A stretch of 64,000 nucleotides of DNA from Microglena sp. YARC (lineage: Eukaryota > Chlorophyta > Chlorophyceae > Chlamydomonadales > Chlamydomonadaceae), in assembly GCA_022414725.1 (NCBI GenBank), contig CM039467.1, forward strand, positions 14,495,932 through 14,559,931, written 5' to 3'. Under the pieces are notes generated by a model. The model had not been told where the DNA came from and did not search any database. It saw only the letters and a list, made by a program, of their open reading frames with translations. The position numbers were made by a program, and so were the translations under genes. Below are positions 40,001 to 52,508 of the stretch, piece after piece (within the stretch, counting starts at the first letter, position 1; each line of letters starts with the position of its first letter).

Positions 40001-43000
40001 TCGGGTGGTCCCGAATTAACTTGAAGAGAATAGCCCTGCCCCCCTCCAGTAGGCTGACCTCTTGATGCTGACCTCTGGAGGGGGCAGAGTGGCGGATTAG
40101 ACTGATTGAGCAGTCTATAACACCGAATGGGGCATGAGCAGCTCCCATAAGCCGCGAAATTGGCAGTTCGCTTCCAGGCCGAATTGGCCGAGCAGCTGCC
40201 AAAGCAACAGTCAAAAGGCGCCGGGAGAAGCAGACATGCTAGGGGCGAAAAAAGAACCTCTTCAGCTCCCCAATTGGTCGCCTCAAAAGCTTTGTCTACT
40301 AGGTATCCTCAGCCGCTGAAATGGAAGGAGCAGGGATGAAAGAAGGAATGAGGATTCTAGAGGCAGGAGGAATGGGGTGGGCACTCGGAAGAAGGAATTC
40401 AGAGAAGAGAGCTGCTTCTGAAGTACTAAGTGATGGCGGTTCGGGTTGGTCCCCGAATTAAACTTTGAACGAGAATAGCCTGCCCCCCCACAGTAGGCTG
40501 ACCTCTTATTCTGGAACCTCTGGAGGGGGGCAGAGTGGGATAGACTGCATGAGCGTCTATAACACTCCAAATGGGGCGCACTGAGCAGCTCCCATAGGCC
40601 GCGAAATGCAGTCGCTCGCGCGAATTGGCCGAACAGCTTCGCAGCAAAGTCAAAAGGCGGCGGAGAGCAGACATTGCTAGGGCGAAAAAAGGACCTCCAG
40701 CTCCAATTGTCGCCTCAGAAGCTTTGTCTACTAGGTATCTCAGCAGCTGAAATGAAGGAGCAGGATGAGAGGGAGGAGATGGAGGATTCTGAGAGGCAGG
40801 AGGAGTGGGTGGGGGCTCGGAAGAGGAATCAGGAGAGGAAGCTGCTTTGAAGTACTAAGGATGGGGGTCGGGTGGTCCCGAATTAACTTGAAGAGAATAA
40901 AGCCTGCCCCCCTCCAGTAGGCTGACCCTCTTATGCTGACCTCTGGAGGGGGCAGAGTGCGGATTAGACTGCATTGAGACGTCTATAACACTCAAAATGG
41001 GGCACTGAGCAGCTCCATAGCGCCGAAAAATTGCAGCGCTCCAGCCGAAAATTTGGCCGAAAGCAGCCTTCGCAGCAAAGTCAAAAGCGGCGGGAGAGCA
41101 ACATTGCTAGGGCGAAAAAAAGGACCTCCAGCTCCAATTGTCGCCTCAAATCTTGTTCTACTAGGGATCCAGCAGCTGAAATGAAAGGCAGCAGGGATGA
41201 AGGAGGGAGGAGATGGAGATTCTGAGAGCAGGAGGAAGTGGGTGGGGCTCGGAAAGAAGGAATCAGGAGAGAGCTGTTCTGAAGCTACTAAGATGGGGTC
41301 GGTTGGTCCCGAATTAACTTGAAGAGAATAGCCTGCCCCCTCCAGTAGGCTGACCTCTTATGCTGACCTCTGGAGGGGGAGAGTAGCGGATTAGACTGCC
41401 ATGAAGCTTGCTATAACACTCAAATGGTGCCACTAGCAGCTCCCATAGCCGCGAAAATGCAGCTTACGCTTCCAGCCGAATTGGCCGAAGCAAGCTTCGC
41501 AGCAAAGTCAACAAAAAAGGCGGCCGGAGAGCAGGACATTGCTAGGCGAAAAAAAGGAACCTCCAGCTCCAATTGTCGCCTCAAAGCTTTGTTCTACTAG
41601 GTTATCTCAGCAAGCTGAAATAAGGAGCAGGGATGAGAGGGAGGAGATGGAGATTTTCTGAGAGGCAGGAGGAAGTGGGTGGTGCTCGGGAAGAAGGGAA
41701 TCAGATGAGACTGCTTCTGAAGCTACTAGGATGGGGTCGGGTGGTCGCCGAATTAACATTGAAGAGAATAGCCTGCCCCCCCTCCAGTAGGCTGACCTCT
41801 TATGCTGACTATGGGGGGGCAGAGTGGCGGGATTAGACGCGATGAGCGTCGTATAACACTCAAATGGGCCACTGAGCAGGCTTCCCATAGCCGGAAATTG
41901 CAGTCGCTCCAGCCGAATTGGCCGAAGCAGCTTCGGCAGCAAAGCAAAAAAAGGCGCCGGAGAGCAGACATTGCTAGGGCGAAAAAAGGACTTCCAGTCC
42001 AATTGTCGCCTCAAAGGCTTTGTCTATAGTATCTCGAGGCAGCTGAAATGAAGAGCAGGATGAGAGGGAAGAGAGATGGAGGATTTCTGAGAGGCAGGAG
42101 GAAAGTGGGGTGGGCTCGGAAGAAGGTAATCAGGAGAGGAGCGCTTCTGAAGTACTAAGGAGGGGTCGGGTGGTCCCGAATTAACTGAAAGAATAGCCTG
42201 CCCCCTCCAGTAGGCTGACCTCTTATGCTGACCTCTGGAGGGCAGAGTGGCGATTAGACGCATGAGCGTCTAAACACTCCAAGATGGGGCATGAGCGCTC
42301 CCATAGCGCGAAATTGCCAGTCGCTCCAGCGAATTAGCCCGAAGCAGCTTCGCAGCAGTTCAAAAGGCGGCCGGAGAGCAGACATTGCTAGGCGGAAAAA
42401 GGACCTCCAGCTCAATTGGTCGCCTCAAAGCTTTTGGTCTACTAGGTATCTCAGGCAGCTGAAATGAAGGAGCAGGGTGAGAGGGAGGGATGGAGGTTCT
42501 GAGAGCAGAGGAAGTGGTGGGGCTCGGAAGAAGGGAATCAGGAGAGAGCTGCTTCATGAAGTACTAAGGCATGGGGTCGGGTGGTCCCGAAATTAACTTT
42601 GAAGAGAATAGCTGCCCCCCTCCAGTAGGCTGACCCTTATGCTGACCTCTGTGAGGGGGCAGAGTGCGGATTAGACTGCATGAGCGTCTATTTACACTCA
42701 AATGGGGCCACTGAAGCACTTTCCCATACCGCGAAATTGCAGTCGCTCCAGCGCGAATTGGCCGAAGCAGCTCGCAGCAAAGTCAAAAAGGCACGGCGGA
42801 GAGCAGACATTGCTAGGGCGAAAAAGGACCTCCAGCTCCAATTAGTCGCCTCAAAGCTTTGTCTACTAGGTATCTCAGCAGCTTGAAATTGAAGGAGCAG
42901 GGATGAGAGGAGGAGATGTGAGGATTCTGAGAGGCAGGAGGAAGTGGTGGGGCTCGGAAGAAGAGGAAATCAGGAGAGAGCTGCTTCTAAGTACTAAGGA

Positions 43001-46000
43001 TGGGCGGTCGGGTGGTCCCGAAGTTAACTTTGAAGAGAATAGCCTGCCCCCCTCCAGTAGGCTACCTCTTATGCTTGACCTCTGGAGGGGCAGAGTGGCG
43101 GAATTAGACTGATGAGCGTCTATAACACTCAAATGGGGCACTTGAGCAAGCTCCCATAGCCGCGAAATTGCAGTCGCTCCAGCCGAATTGCCGAAGCAGT
43201 TCGCAGCAAAGTCAAAAGCGCTGGGCGGAGAGCAGACATTGCTAGGGCGAAAAAGGACCTCCAGCTTCCAATTTGTCGCCGTCAAACTTTGTTCTACTAG
43301 GTAATCTCAGCAGCTGAAATGAAGGAAGAGCAGGGATGAAGATGGGAGGAAGAGGAGGATTCGTGAGAGGCAGGGAGGAAGTGGTGGGCTCGGGTAAGAA
43401 AGGGAATCAGGAGAGAGCTGCTTCTGAAGCTACTAGGATGGGGGTCGGGTGGTCCCGAATTAACTTGAAGAGAATAGCCTGCCCCCACTCCAGTAGGCTG
43501 ACCTCTATTGCTGACCTCTGGAGGGGGCAGAGTGGCGATTAGACTGCATAGCGTCTATAACACTCAAATGGGGCACTGAGCAGTCCCATTAGCCGCGAAA
43601 ATGCAGTCGCTCCAGCCGAATTGGCCGAAGCAGCTTACGCAGCAAAGTCAAAAGCGGGCGGAGAGCAGACATTGCTAGGGCGAAAAAAGGACCTCCACTC
43701 CAATTGTCGCCTCCAAGCTTTGCTCTTCTACTAGGTATCTCAGCAGCTGAAATGAAAGGAAGCAGGGATGAGAGGGAGGAGATGAGGCATTCTGAGAGGC
43801 AGGAGGAAGTGGGTGGGGCTCGGAAGAAGGGAATCAGGATGAGAGCTGCTTCTGAAGTACTAAGGATGGGGGTCGGGTGTCCCGAATTAACTGAAGAGAA
43901 TAGCCTGCCCCCTCCAGGTGGCTGACCTCTTATGCTGAACCTCTGGAGGGGGCAAGAGTAGCGATTAGACTGCAATGAGCGTCTATAACACTCAAATGGG
44001 CACTTGAGCAGCTCCATTAGCCGCGAAATTGCAGTCGCTCCAGCCGAATTGGCCGAAGCAGCTTCGCAGCAAAGTCAAAAGCGGGCGAGAGCAGACATTG
44101 CTAGGCGCCGAAAAAAGACCTCCAGCTTCCAATTGTCGCCTCAAAGCTTTGTCTTACGTAGGTATCTCAGCCAAGCTGAAAAGGAAGGAGGCAGGGATGA
44201 GAGGGAGGAGATGGAGGATTCTGAGGGCAGGAGAGTTGGTTGGGGCTCGAAGAAGGAACTCAGGAGAGAAGCTTGTTCTGAAGTACTAAGATGGGGTCGG
44301 TTGGTCCGACATTTAACTTGAAGGAGAATAGCCTGCCCCCCTCCAGTAGGCTGACCTCTTATGCTGACCTCTGGAGGGGGCAGAAGTGGCGGATTAGACT
44401 TTGCATGAGCTTCTATTAAACACTCAAACTGGGGGCAGCTGAGCAGCTCCCATAGCCGCGAAATTGCAGTCGCTCCGCCGAATTGCCGAAGCAGCTTCGC
44501 GAGCAAAGTCAAAAGTCGGGCGCGATCAGACAATTGCTAGGGCGAAAAAAAAGGACCTCCAGCTCCAATTGTCGCCATCAAAGCTTTGTCTACTATATCT
44601 CAGCAGCTGAAATGAAGGAGCAGGGATGAGAGGGAGGAAAGATGAGGGATTCTGAGAGGCAGGAGGAGTGGTTGGGGCTTCGGAAGAAGGAATTCGGAGA
44701 GAGCTGCTTCTGAAGTACTAAGGATGGGGGTGGGTGGTCCCGAATTAACTTGAAGAGACATAGCCTGCCCCCCTCCAGTATGGCTGACCTCCTTATGTGA
44801 CCTTGAGGGGGCCAGAGTGCGATTGACTGCGATGAGCGTCTATAACACTCAAATGGGCACTGGAACAGCTCCATAGCCGCGAAATTGCAGTCGCTCCAGC
44901 CGAATTGGCCGAAGCAGCCTTCGCAGCAAAGTCAAAAGGCGGCGGATGAGCCAGACATTGCTAGGGCGGAAAAAAGACCTCCAGGCTCAATTGTTCGCCT
45001 CAAAGCCTTTGTCTACTAGGTATCTCAGCAGCTGAAATGAAGGAGCCAGGATGAGAGGAGGAGATGGAAGATTCTAGAGCAGGAGAAGTGGGTGGGGCTC
45101 GAAGAAGGAATCAGGAGAGAGCTGCTTTCTTGAAGTACTAAGGATGGGGGTCGGTGTCCGAATTAACATTGAAGAGAATAGGCCTGCCCCCCTCCCAGTA
45201 GGGGCTGACCTCTTTATGCTGACCTCTGGAGGAGCAGAGTGGCGATTAGACTGGCCATGAGCCGTCTATAACACTCAAATGGGGCACTGAGCATCTCCCA
45301 TAGCCGCGAAATTGCAGTCGCTCCAGCCGAATTGGCCGAAGCAGCTTCGCAGCAAAGTCAAAACGGCGCGGAGAGCAGACATTGCTAGGGCCTGAAAAAG
45401 GACCTCCAGCCTCCAATTGTCGCCTCAAAGCTTGTCTCTACTAGGTATCTCAGCAGCTGAAATGAAGGAGCAGCGGATGAGAGGGAGAGATGGAGGATTC
45501 TGAGAGGCATGGAGGAAGTGGGTGGGGCTCGGAAGAAGGGAATCAGGAGAGACGCTGTTCTGAAGTACTGAGGATGGGGGTCGGGTGAGTCCCGAATTAA
45601 CTTGAAGAGAATAGCCTGCCCCCCTCAGTAGGCGACCTCTTATGCTGACCTCTGGAGGGGCAGAGTGGCGGATTAGGACTGCATGAGCGTCTATAACACT
45701 CAAATGGGGCACTGAGCAGTTCCCATAGCCGCGAAATTGCATGTCGCTCCAGCCGAATTGGCCGAAAGCAGCTTCGCAGCAAGTCCAAAAGCGGCGGAGG
45801 AGCAGACATTGCTAGGGCGAAAAAAGGACCTCCAGCTCCAATTGTCGCCTCAGAGCTTTGTTCTACTAGTATCTCAGCAGCTGAAATGAAGGAGCAGGGA
45901 TGAGAGGAGGAGATGGAGGATTCTGAGAGGCAGGGGAAGTGGGGGGGCTCGGAAGAAGGGAATCAGGCAGAGAGCTGCTTCTGAAGTATTAAGGATGACA

Positions 46001-46370
46001 GGGGGTCGGGTGGGTCCCGACATTAACTTGAGAGAATAGGCGCTTGCCCCCCTCCAGAGGCTGACTCTTATTGACCTCTGGAGGAGGCAGAGTGGCGATT
46101 AGACTGCCATGAGCCGTCTATAACACGCAAATGGCACTGAGCATCTCCATAGCCGCGGAAATTGCAGTCGCTGCCAGCCGAATTTGGCCGAAGCAGCTTC
46201 GCAGCAGAGTCAAAAGAGCGGCGGAGAGCAGGACATTGCTTAGGGCGAAAAAAGGACCTCCAGCTCGCAATTGTCGCCTCAAAAGCTTTGTCTACTAGGT
46301 ATCTCAGCAGCTGAAATGAAGGGAAGCAGGGATGAGAGCGAGGAGATGGAGGATTCTGAGAGCATCTCTT
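37016..46370. repeat. Satellite array 2, left part, subfamily B monomers
   Basis: About 22 monomers of nominally 424 bp. Diagnostic B-type bases: GCTGAAATGAAGG, AAAGTCAAAAGG, GACTGCATGAGCGTCTATAAC, CCCGAATTAAC and mostly GAGGCAGGAGGA. Single-base insertions and deletions are very frequent, worst at 38390-39850, so monomer length drifts. The hairpin arms CTGCCCCC(C)TCCAG and CTGGAGGGGGCAG survive in most units. No genes; scattered short frames are broken satellite. Confidence 0.9.
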
Positions 46371-47370
46371 NNNNNNNNNNNNNNNNNNNNNNNNNNNNNN
46401 NNNNNNNNNNNNNNNNNNNNNNNNNNNNNNNNNNNNNNNNNNNNNNNNNNNNNNNNNNNNNNNNNNNNNNNNNNNNNNNNNNNNNNNNNNNNNNNNNNNN
46501 NNNNNNNNNNNNNNNNNNNNNNNNNNNNNNNNNNNNNNNNNNNNNNNNNNNNNNNNNNNNNNNNNNNNNNNNNNNNNNNNNNNNNNNNNNNNNNNNNNNN
46601 NNNNNNNNNNNNNNNNNNNNNNNNNNNNNNNNNNNNNNNNNNNNNNNNNNNNNNNNNNNNNNNNNNNNNNNNNNNNNNNNNNNNNNNNNNNNNNNNNNNN
46701 NNNNNNNNNNNNNNNNNNNNNNNNNNNNNNNNNNNNNNNNNNNNNNNNNNNNNNNNNNNNNNNNNNNNNNNNNNNNNNNNNNNNNNNNNNNNNNNNNNNN
46801 NNNNNNNNNNNNNNNNNNNNNNNNNNNNNNNNNNNNNNNNNNNNNNNNNNNNNNNNNNNNNNNNNNNNNNNNNNNNNNNNNNNNNNNNNNNNNNNNNNNN
46901 NNNNNNNNNNNNNNNNNNNNNNNNNNNNNNNNNNNNNNNNNNNNNNNNNNNNNNNNNNNNNNNNNNNNNNNNNNNNNNNNNNNNNNNNNNNNNNNNNNNN
47001 NNNNNNNNNNNNNNNNNNNNNNNNNNNNNNNNNNNNNNNNNNNNNNNNNNNNNNNNNNNNNNNNNNNNNNNNNNNNNNNNNNNNNNNNNNNNNNNNNNNN
47101 NNNNNNNNNNNNNNNNNNNNNNNNNNNNNNNNNNNNNNNNNNNNNNNNNNNNNNNNNNNNNNNNNNNNNNNNNNNNNNNNNNNNNNNNNNNNNNNNNNNN
47201 NNNNNNNNNNNNNNNNNNNNNNNNNNNNNNNNNNNNNNNNNNNNNNNNNNNNNNNNNNNNNNNNNNNNNNNNNNNNNNNNNNNNNNNNNNNNNNNNNNNN
47301 NNNNNNNNNNNNNNNNNNNNNNNNNNNNNNNNNNNNNNNNNNNNNNNNNNNNNNNNNNNNNNNNNNNNNN
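46371..47370. other. Scaffold gap of 1000 N
   Basis: Exactly 1000 N inside the satellite array, most likely a fixed-size placeholder. The true number of missing monomers is unknown. Reading frames that appear to cross it are meaningless. Confidence 0.98.
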
Positions 47371-50300
47371 TCGGTAAGAAGGAATCAGGAGAGAGCTCTT
47401 CTGATAGTACTAAGTATGGATCGGAGTGTCCCAATTAACTGAGAGAATAGCCCTGCCCCCCTCCAGTAGGCTTGATCTCTTATGCTACCTCTGAGGGGGC
47501 AGAGTACGATAATAGACCGCCTGAGCGTCATTGCTAACACTCAAATGCGGGCACTGAGCAGGCTCCATAGCCGCCGAAATTGCAGTCGCCTCAGCCGAAT
47601 TGGCCGAAGCAGCTTCTCAGCCAAAGTTAGAAGCGGCCGGCAGAGCAGACAATTGCTAGGGCAAAAAAGGACCTCCAGCTCCAAATTGTCGCCTTAAAGC
47701 TTCGTCTACAGGCTATCTCAGCAGCTGACATGAAGGGACAGGGATGAGAGGGAGGAGATGGAGGATTCTGAGAGGAAGGAGGAGTGGGTGGGGCTCGGAA
47801 GAAGGGATCAGAGAAGCTGCTTCTGAAGTACTAAGGATGGGGGTCGGGTTGGTCCCAAATTAACTTGAAGAGAATTTTAGCCTGCCCCCCAGGTAGTCTG
47901 ACCTCTTAGCTGACCCTCTGGAGGGCAGAGAGCGGATTAGACCGCCAGAGCGTCATGTAACACTCAAATGGGGGCACTGAGCACTCCATAGCGCGAAATT
48001 GCAGTCGCTCCAGCCGAATGGCCGAAGCAGCTCTCGCAGCAAATTAGAAGGCGGCCGCGAGAGCAGACATGCTAGGGCGAAAAAGGGACCTCCACTCCAA
48101 TTGTTCGCCTTAAAGCTTCGTCTACTAGGTATCTCAGCAGCTGACTGAAGGAGCAGGGATGAGAGGGAGCAGCACCAGAGGAGGATAGAGGATTCTGAGA
48201 TGAAGGAGAAGTGCGGTGGGGCTCGAAGAAGGAATCATGTAAGAGGCGCTTCTGGAAGTAACTAAGGATGGGGTCGGGTGGTCCCAAATTAACTTGAGAG
48301 AATAGCCTGCCCCCCTCCAGGAGGTGACCTCTTATGCTGCCTCTGGAGGGGCATGAGTAGCGATTAGACCGCAATTGAGCGTCTTAACACTCATAATCAT
48401 CATCACTCCATACCGCGAATCATGTCGCCTTCAGCCCGAATGGTCCAAGCGCATTCGTAGCAGAAGTTAGAAGCGCGGAGAGCAGACATGCCTAGGGCGA
48501 AAAAAGACCTCCAGCTCCAATTGTCGCCTTAAAGCTTCGTCTAACTAGCGTATCTCAGGACAGCTTGACATGAAGAGGCAGGGATGAGAGGAGGAGATGG
48601 AGGATTCTGAGAGGAAGGAGGAGTGGGTGGGGCTCGGAAGAAGGGATCAGGGGGAGAGCTGCATTCTGAAGTACTAAGGATGGGCGGTCGGGTCTCCCAA
48701 AATTACTTGAAGAGAATAGCCTGCCCCCCTCCAAGTAGGTCTGACCTCTTATGCTGACCTCTGGAGGGGGCCAGAGTAGCGGATAGGACCGCATGAGCCG
48801 TCTGTAACCACTCAAATGGGGCACTGAGCAGCTCCCATAGCCCGCGAAATTGCAGTCGCTCCTGCGAATTGGCCGACAGCAGCTTCGCAGCAAGTTAGAG
48901 GCGGCCGGAGAACAGACATTGCTAGGGCGAAAAAAGACCTCCAGCTCCAATGTCGCCTTAAAGTTCGTCTACTTAGGCATCTTCAACAGCTGAATGAAGG
49001 AGCAGGGATAGAGGGAGGAGATGGCAGGATTCTGAGAGGAAGGAGGGAATGGGTGGGCTCGGAAGAAGGGAATCAAGGAGAGAGCTGTTCTGAAGTATAA
49101 GATGGGGTCGGGTGCGTCCCAAATTACTTGAAGAGAATACCTGCCCCCCTCCATTAGGCTGACTCTTATGCTGACCTCTGCGAGGGGCAGAGTAGCTGGA
49201 TTAGACCGGCATGAGCGTCTGTAAACACTCAAATGCGGGCACTGTAGCAGCTCCCATAGCGCGAAATATTGCAGTCGCTCCAGCCGAATTGGCCGAAGCA
49301 GCTTCGCAGCAAAGTTAGAAGGCGGCCGGAGAGCAGACATTGCCTAGGGCGAAAAAAGGACCTCCAGCTCAATTGTCGCCTTAAAGCTTCGTCTACTAGT
49401 ATCTCAGCAGCTGACATAAGGAGCAGGGATGAGAGGGAGGAGATGGAGATCTGAAGGAAGAGGAAGTGGGTTGGGCTCGGAAGAAGGGAAATCAGGAGAG
49501 AGCTGCTTTCTGAAGTACTAAGGATGGGGTCGGGGTCCCCAAATTAACTTGAAGAGAATAGCCTGCCCCCCTCCAGTAGGCTGACCTCTTATGCTGACCT
49601 CTGGAGGGGGGCAGATAGTACGGATTAGACCGCATGAGCGTCTGCTAAACACCTCAAATGGGCACTGAGCAGCTTCCCATAGCCGCGAAATTGCAGTCGC
49701 TCCAGCCGAATTGCCGAAGCAGCTTCGCAGCAAATGTAGAAGGCGGCCGGAGAGCGACATTGCTAGGGCGAAAAAAAGGACCTCCAGTCCAATTGTCGCC
49801 TGTAAAGCTTCGTCTACTAGTATCTTCGCAGCTGACATGAAGGGCAGGGATGGAGGGAGGAGATGGAGGATTCTGAGAGGAAGGAGGAAGTGTGTGGGCT
49901 CGAAGAAGGGAATCAGGAGAGAGCTGCTTCTGAAGTACTAAGATGGGGTCGGGTGGGTCCCAAATTAAACTTGAAGAGGAATAGCCTGGCCCCCCTCCAG
50001 TAGGCTGACTCTATGTGACCTCTAGGAGGGGCCAGGAGTAGCGGATTAGACCGCATGAGGCGTCTGTAACACTCAACATGGGGCACTGAGCACTCCATAA
50101 GCCGCGAAATTGCAGTCGCTCCAGCCGAATTGGCCGAAGCAGCTTCGCAGCAAAGTTAGAGGCGGCGGAGAGCAGACATTGCTAGCGGCGAAAAAAGGAC
50201 CTCCAGCTCCAATTTGTCGCCTTAAAGCTTCGTCTACTAGGTATCTCAGCAGCTGACTGAAGCGACAGGGATGAGAGGGGGAGATGGAGGATTCTGAGAG

Positions 50301-52140
50301 CGAAGAGGAAGTGTGGGCTCGGAAGAAGGGAACAGGAGAGAGCTGCTTCTGAAGCTACTTAAGGCATGAGGGATCGGGTCAGCGTCCAATTAACTTGAGA
50401 GACAGCCTGCCCCCTCCAGTAGGCTGGATCTTATTGCTGACCTCTGGAGGCGGGCAGAGTAAGCGGCATTAGACGCGCATGGAGCGTGTCTGTAATAGTC
50501 AAGATGGGCATGTGGAAGCAGTGCGTCAATTGCTCTCCGTAAATCTAGCAGTACGCATGAGCATGATCGTGCGTTGCCTTCTGTGGGCCTGATAGGGTGT
50601 ATTGCTTCGCGAGCAGAAGTTTGGAGTATAGGGCGGGCCGGGAGAGCAGAACATTGCTTAGGGGGAAAAAGGACGTGGTCCGCCTCAATGGTCGCCTTAA
50701 AGGTTCGATTCTACTAGTATCTAAGCAGCTGACATGAGAAGAGCAGCGGAGAGAGGGAGGGAGATAGGAGCGATTCTGAGAGGCAAGGAGAGTGGGGTGG
50801 GTTGGCTCTGGAAGAGGGAATGCAGGGCTGGTCTGAGGTACGAAGGATCGCGGGGGCCGGTAGTGTCCCCAAATTTTTAAGTTGTAAGAAGAATAGCCTG
50901 CCCCCCTACAGCAGTAGGACTGACATCGGTTTTTCAAGTGAGACGGAGTTCCTAGGAGGCGGGGCGAGAGTGTGCGCGGATGTTAGAGCCGGCATAGAGT
51001 CGTCTGTAACTATCAGATGGGGGCTGTGAGTGAGGAGTCTCGCGCATAATGGCCCATAGCTGGGTAGAAGTTGGAGTCGTTGCGCCATGGTATGCCGAAT
51101 TGGCGAAGCAGCTTCGCAGCAATAGTGTAGATTAGGTGCGGTTGCCGGAGAGCAGTGCAGCATTGCTAGGGCAGAAAGCAAGGACTCCGCTCGCAAATAT
51201 GTACGGCCTAAAAGCTTCGTCTGGTCTTCAGTAGATCCGAATGGTACAGTAGCTTGACATGGAGGAGGCAGGGATGAGATAGGTGGGTGGTAGGTGGTTG
51301 GGGTGATTGTTTTTTGTTTGTTTGGTTGTTCCTTGAGAGGAAGATGAAGTGGGGGTTGGGGGCTTTGCGGAATGAAGGGATATCAGGATAGGAGGGCTGC
51401 TTTCTGAGTGTAGTGTCTTGTTGTGTCATGTGACTAGGTGGGGTGTGTTTGCGGGTGGGGTGGTGCCCTAAATGTAAGACTTGGAGGGGGGGCGTGGCCC
51501 GGGGACGCGCGAGTAGGTTGCACTGCTCTATTGCTCGACACTCATAGGAGTGGCAAGAGTAGCGGATTATGACGCAATTGCGACGTCTGTAACAGCTCAA
51601 ATGGGCGCACATGGAGACACAGGGTCTCATAGACCGCAGAATTGGCATCGTCGCTCCTACCAGCCGAATTGGCGAAGCACGCTAGTCTGCAGCAGTTAAG
51701 TTAGAAGGCGGTTGAGGCGGAGATGCAGAATGTGTGCGTGGAGGTGTGCGGCGGAAAAAAGACGCGGTCGAGCTCTCGCAAGTTTGTGCGGGCCTTAATA
51801 GTCTTCGTTCACGTAGGTATGACGGCTAGCAAGTCCGGTGAGTACATGAAGGAGCAGGGGATAGGAGGGAGGAGATGGAGGATTCTGAGAGGAAGGAGCG
51901 AAGTGGGTGGGGCTCGCGAAGAAGGGAATTCAGGATGAGAGAGCTGATGCTTCTGAAGTACTAAGGATCGGGGAGGTCGGGTTAGGTCCCCCAAATTCAA
52001 CTTGAAGAGATAGTAGCTGCCCCCTCCAGTAGGCTGACCTCTTATGCTGACTTGGGGGGGTTCTGGAGGGCAGATATAGCGCGATTAGACCGCATTCGAG
52101 CGCGCTAAGTAACACTCAAATGGGGCACTGAGCGAGCTCC
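47371..52140. repeat. Satellite array 2, right part, subfamily A monomers
   Basis: About 11 monomers of A type (GCTGACATGAAGG, AAAGTTAGAAGG, CGTCTGTAAC, CTTAAAGCTTCGTC), as in array 1. Divergence rises sharply from about 50350 to 52140, with insertions such as a T/G-rich stretch at 51295-51335. The array ends within a monomer at CTCCCATAAGAG. Confidence 0.9.
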
Positions 52141-52149
52141 CATAAGAGC

Positions 52150-52371
52150 GGGGCAGGAAGTCTTGGAAGGATTGATCGTGTCGCTGTGTCCTAAACATTG
52201 GAACTGATTCCTAGATATCTGGGGCAGGGTCTTTGATCTTGCGCGCTTGGGCTCGATCTAGGTCAAGGCGTAGGGTCCAAGATCGGGGCGCTAGAGATGG
52301 GGCATTGGGCTGGACCTAAGTCCAGGTGTGTCTAGATCAGTGTCTAGAGCTCCGGGGTAACAGGTATAAGA
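52150..52371 (-). pseudogene. LINE Asp-Pro-Leu tail remnant
   Basis: On the minus strand AGCTCTAGACACTGATCTAGAC… and CCCGATCTTGGACCC resemble the GATCTAGACCCT minisatellite of other LINE copies, heavily diverged. It connects the satellite to the telomere-like tract. Confidence 0.55.
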
Positions 52372-52508
52372 TTTGGGTTTAGGGTTTAGGGTTTGAGGGT
52401 TATTTAGGAGGTTTGAGGGTATGGTATATTGGTTTATGGTTTAGGGTTTAAGGGTTTAGAGTTTAGGGATTTGGGGTTTAGGGTTTAGGGGTTTGGGGTT
52501 TAGGTTTA
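52372..52508 (+). repeat. Interstitial telomeric repeats, (TTTAGGG)n degenerate
   Basis: About 135 bp containing six exact TTTAGGG units and many one-base variants (TTTGAGGG, TTTAAGGG, TTTGGGG). It interrupts the minus-strand LINE between the region encoding its C-terminal Asp-Pro tail and the region matching ATTGCTCTCTCACAGTGGC. TTTAGGG is the classical plant and green-alga telomere unit. Confidence 0.8.

Noticed and set aside
46271..47438. Three open frames of about 370 codons around the gap
   Set aside because: They exist only because N is read through; the flanks are satellite.
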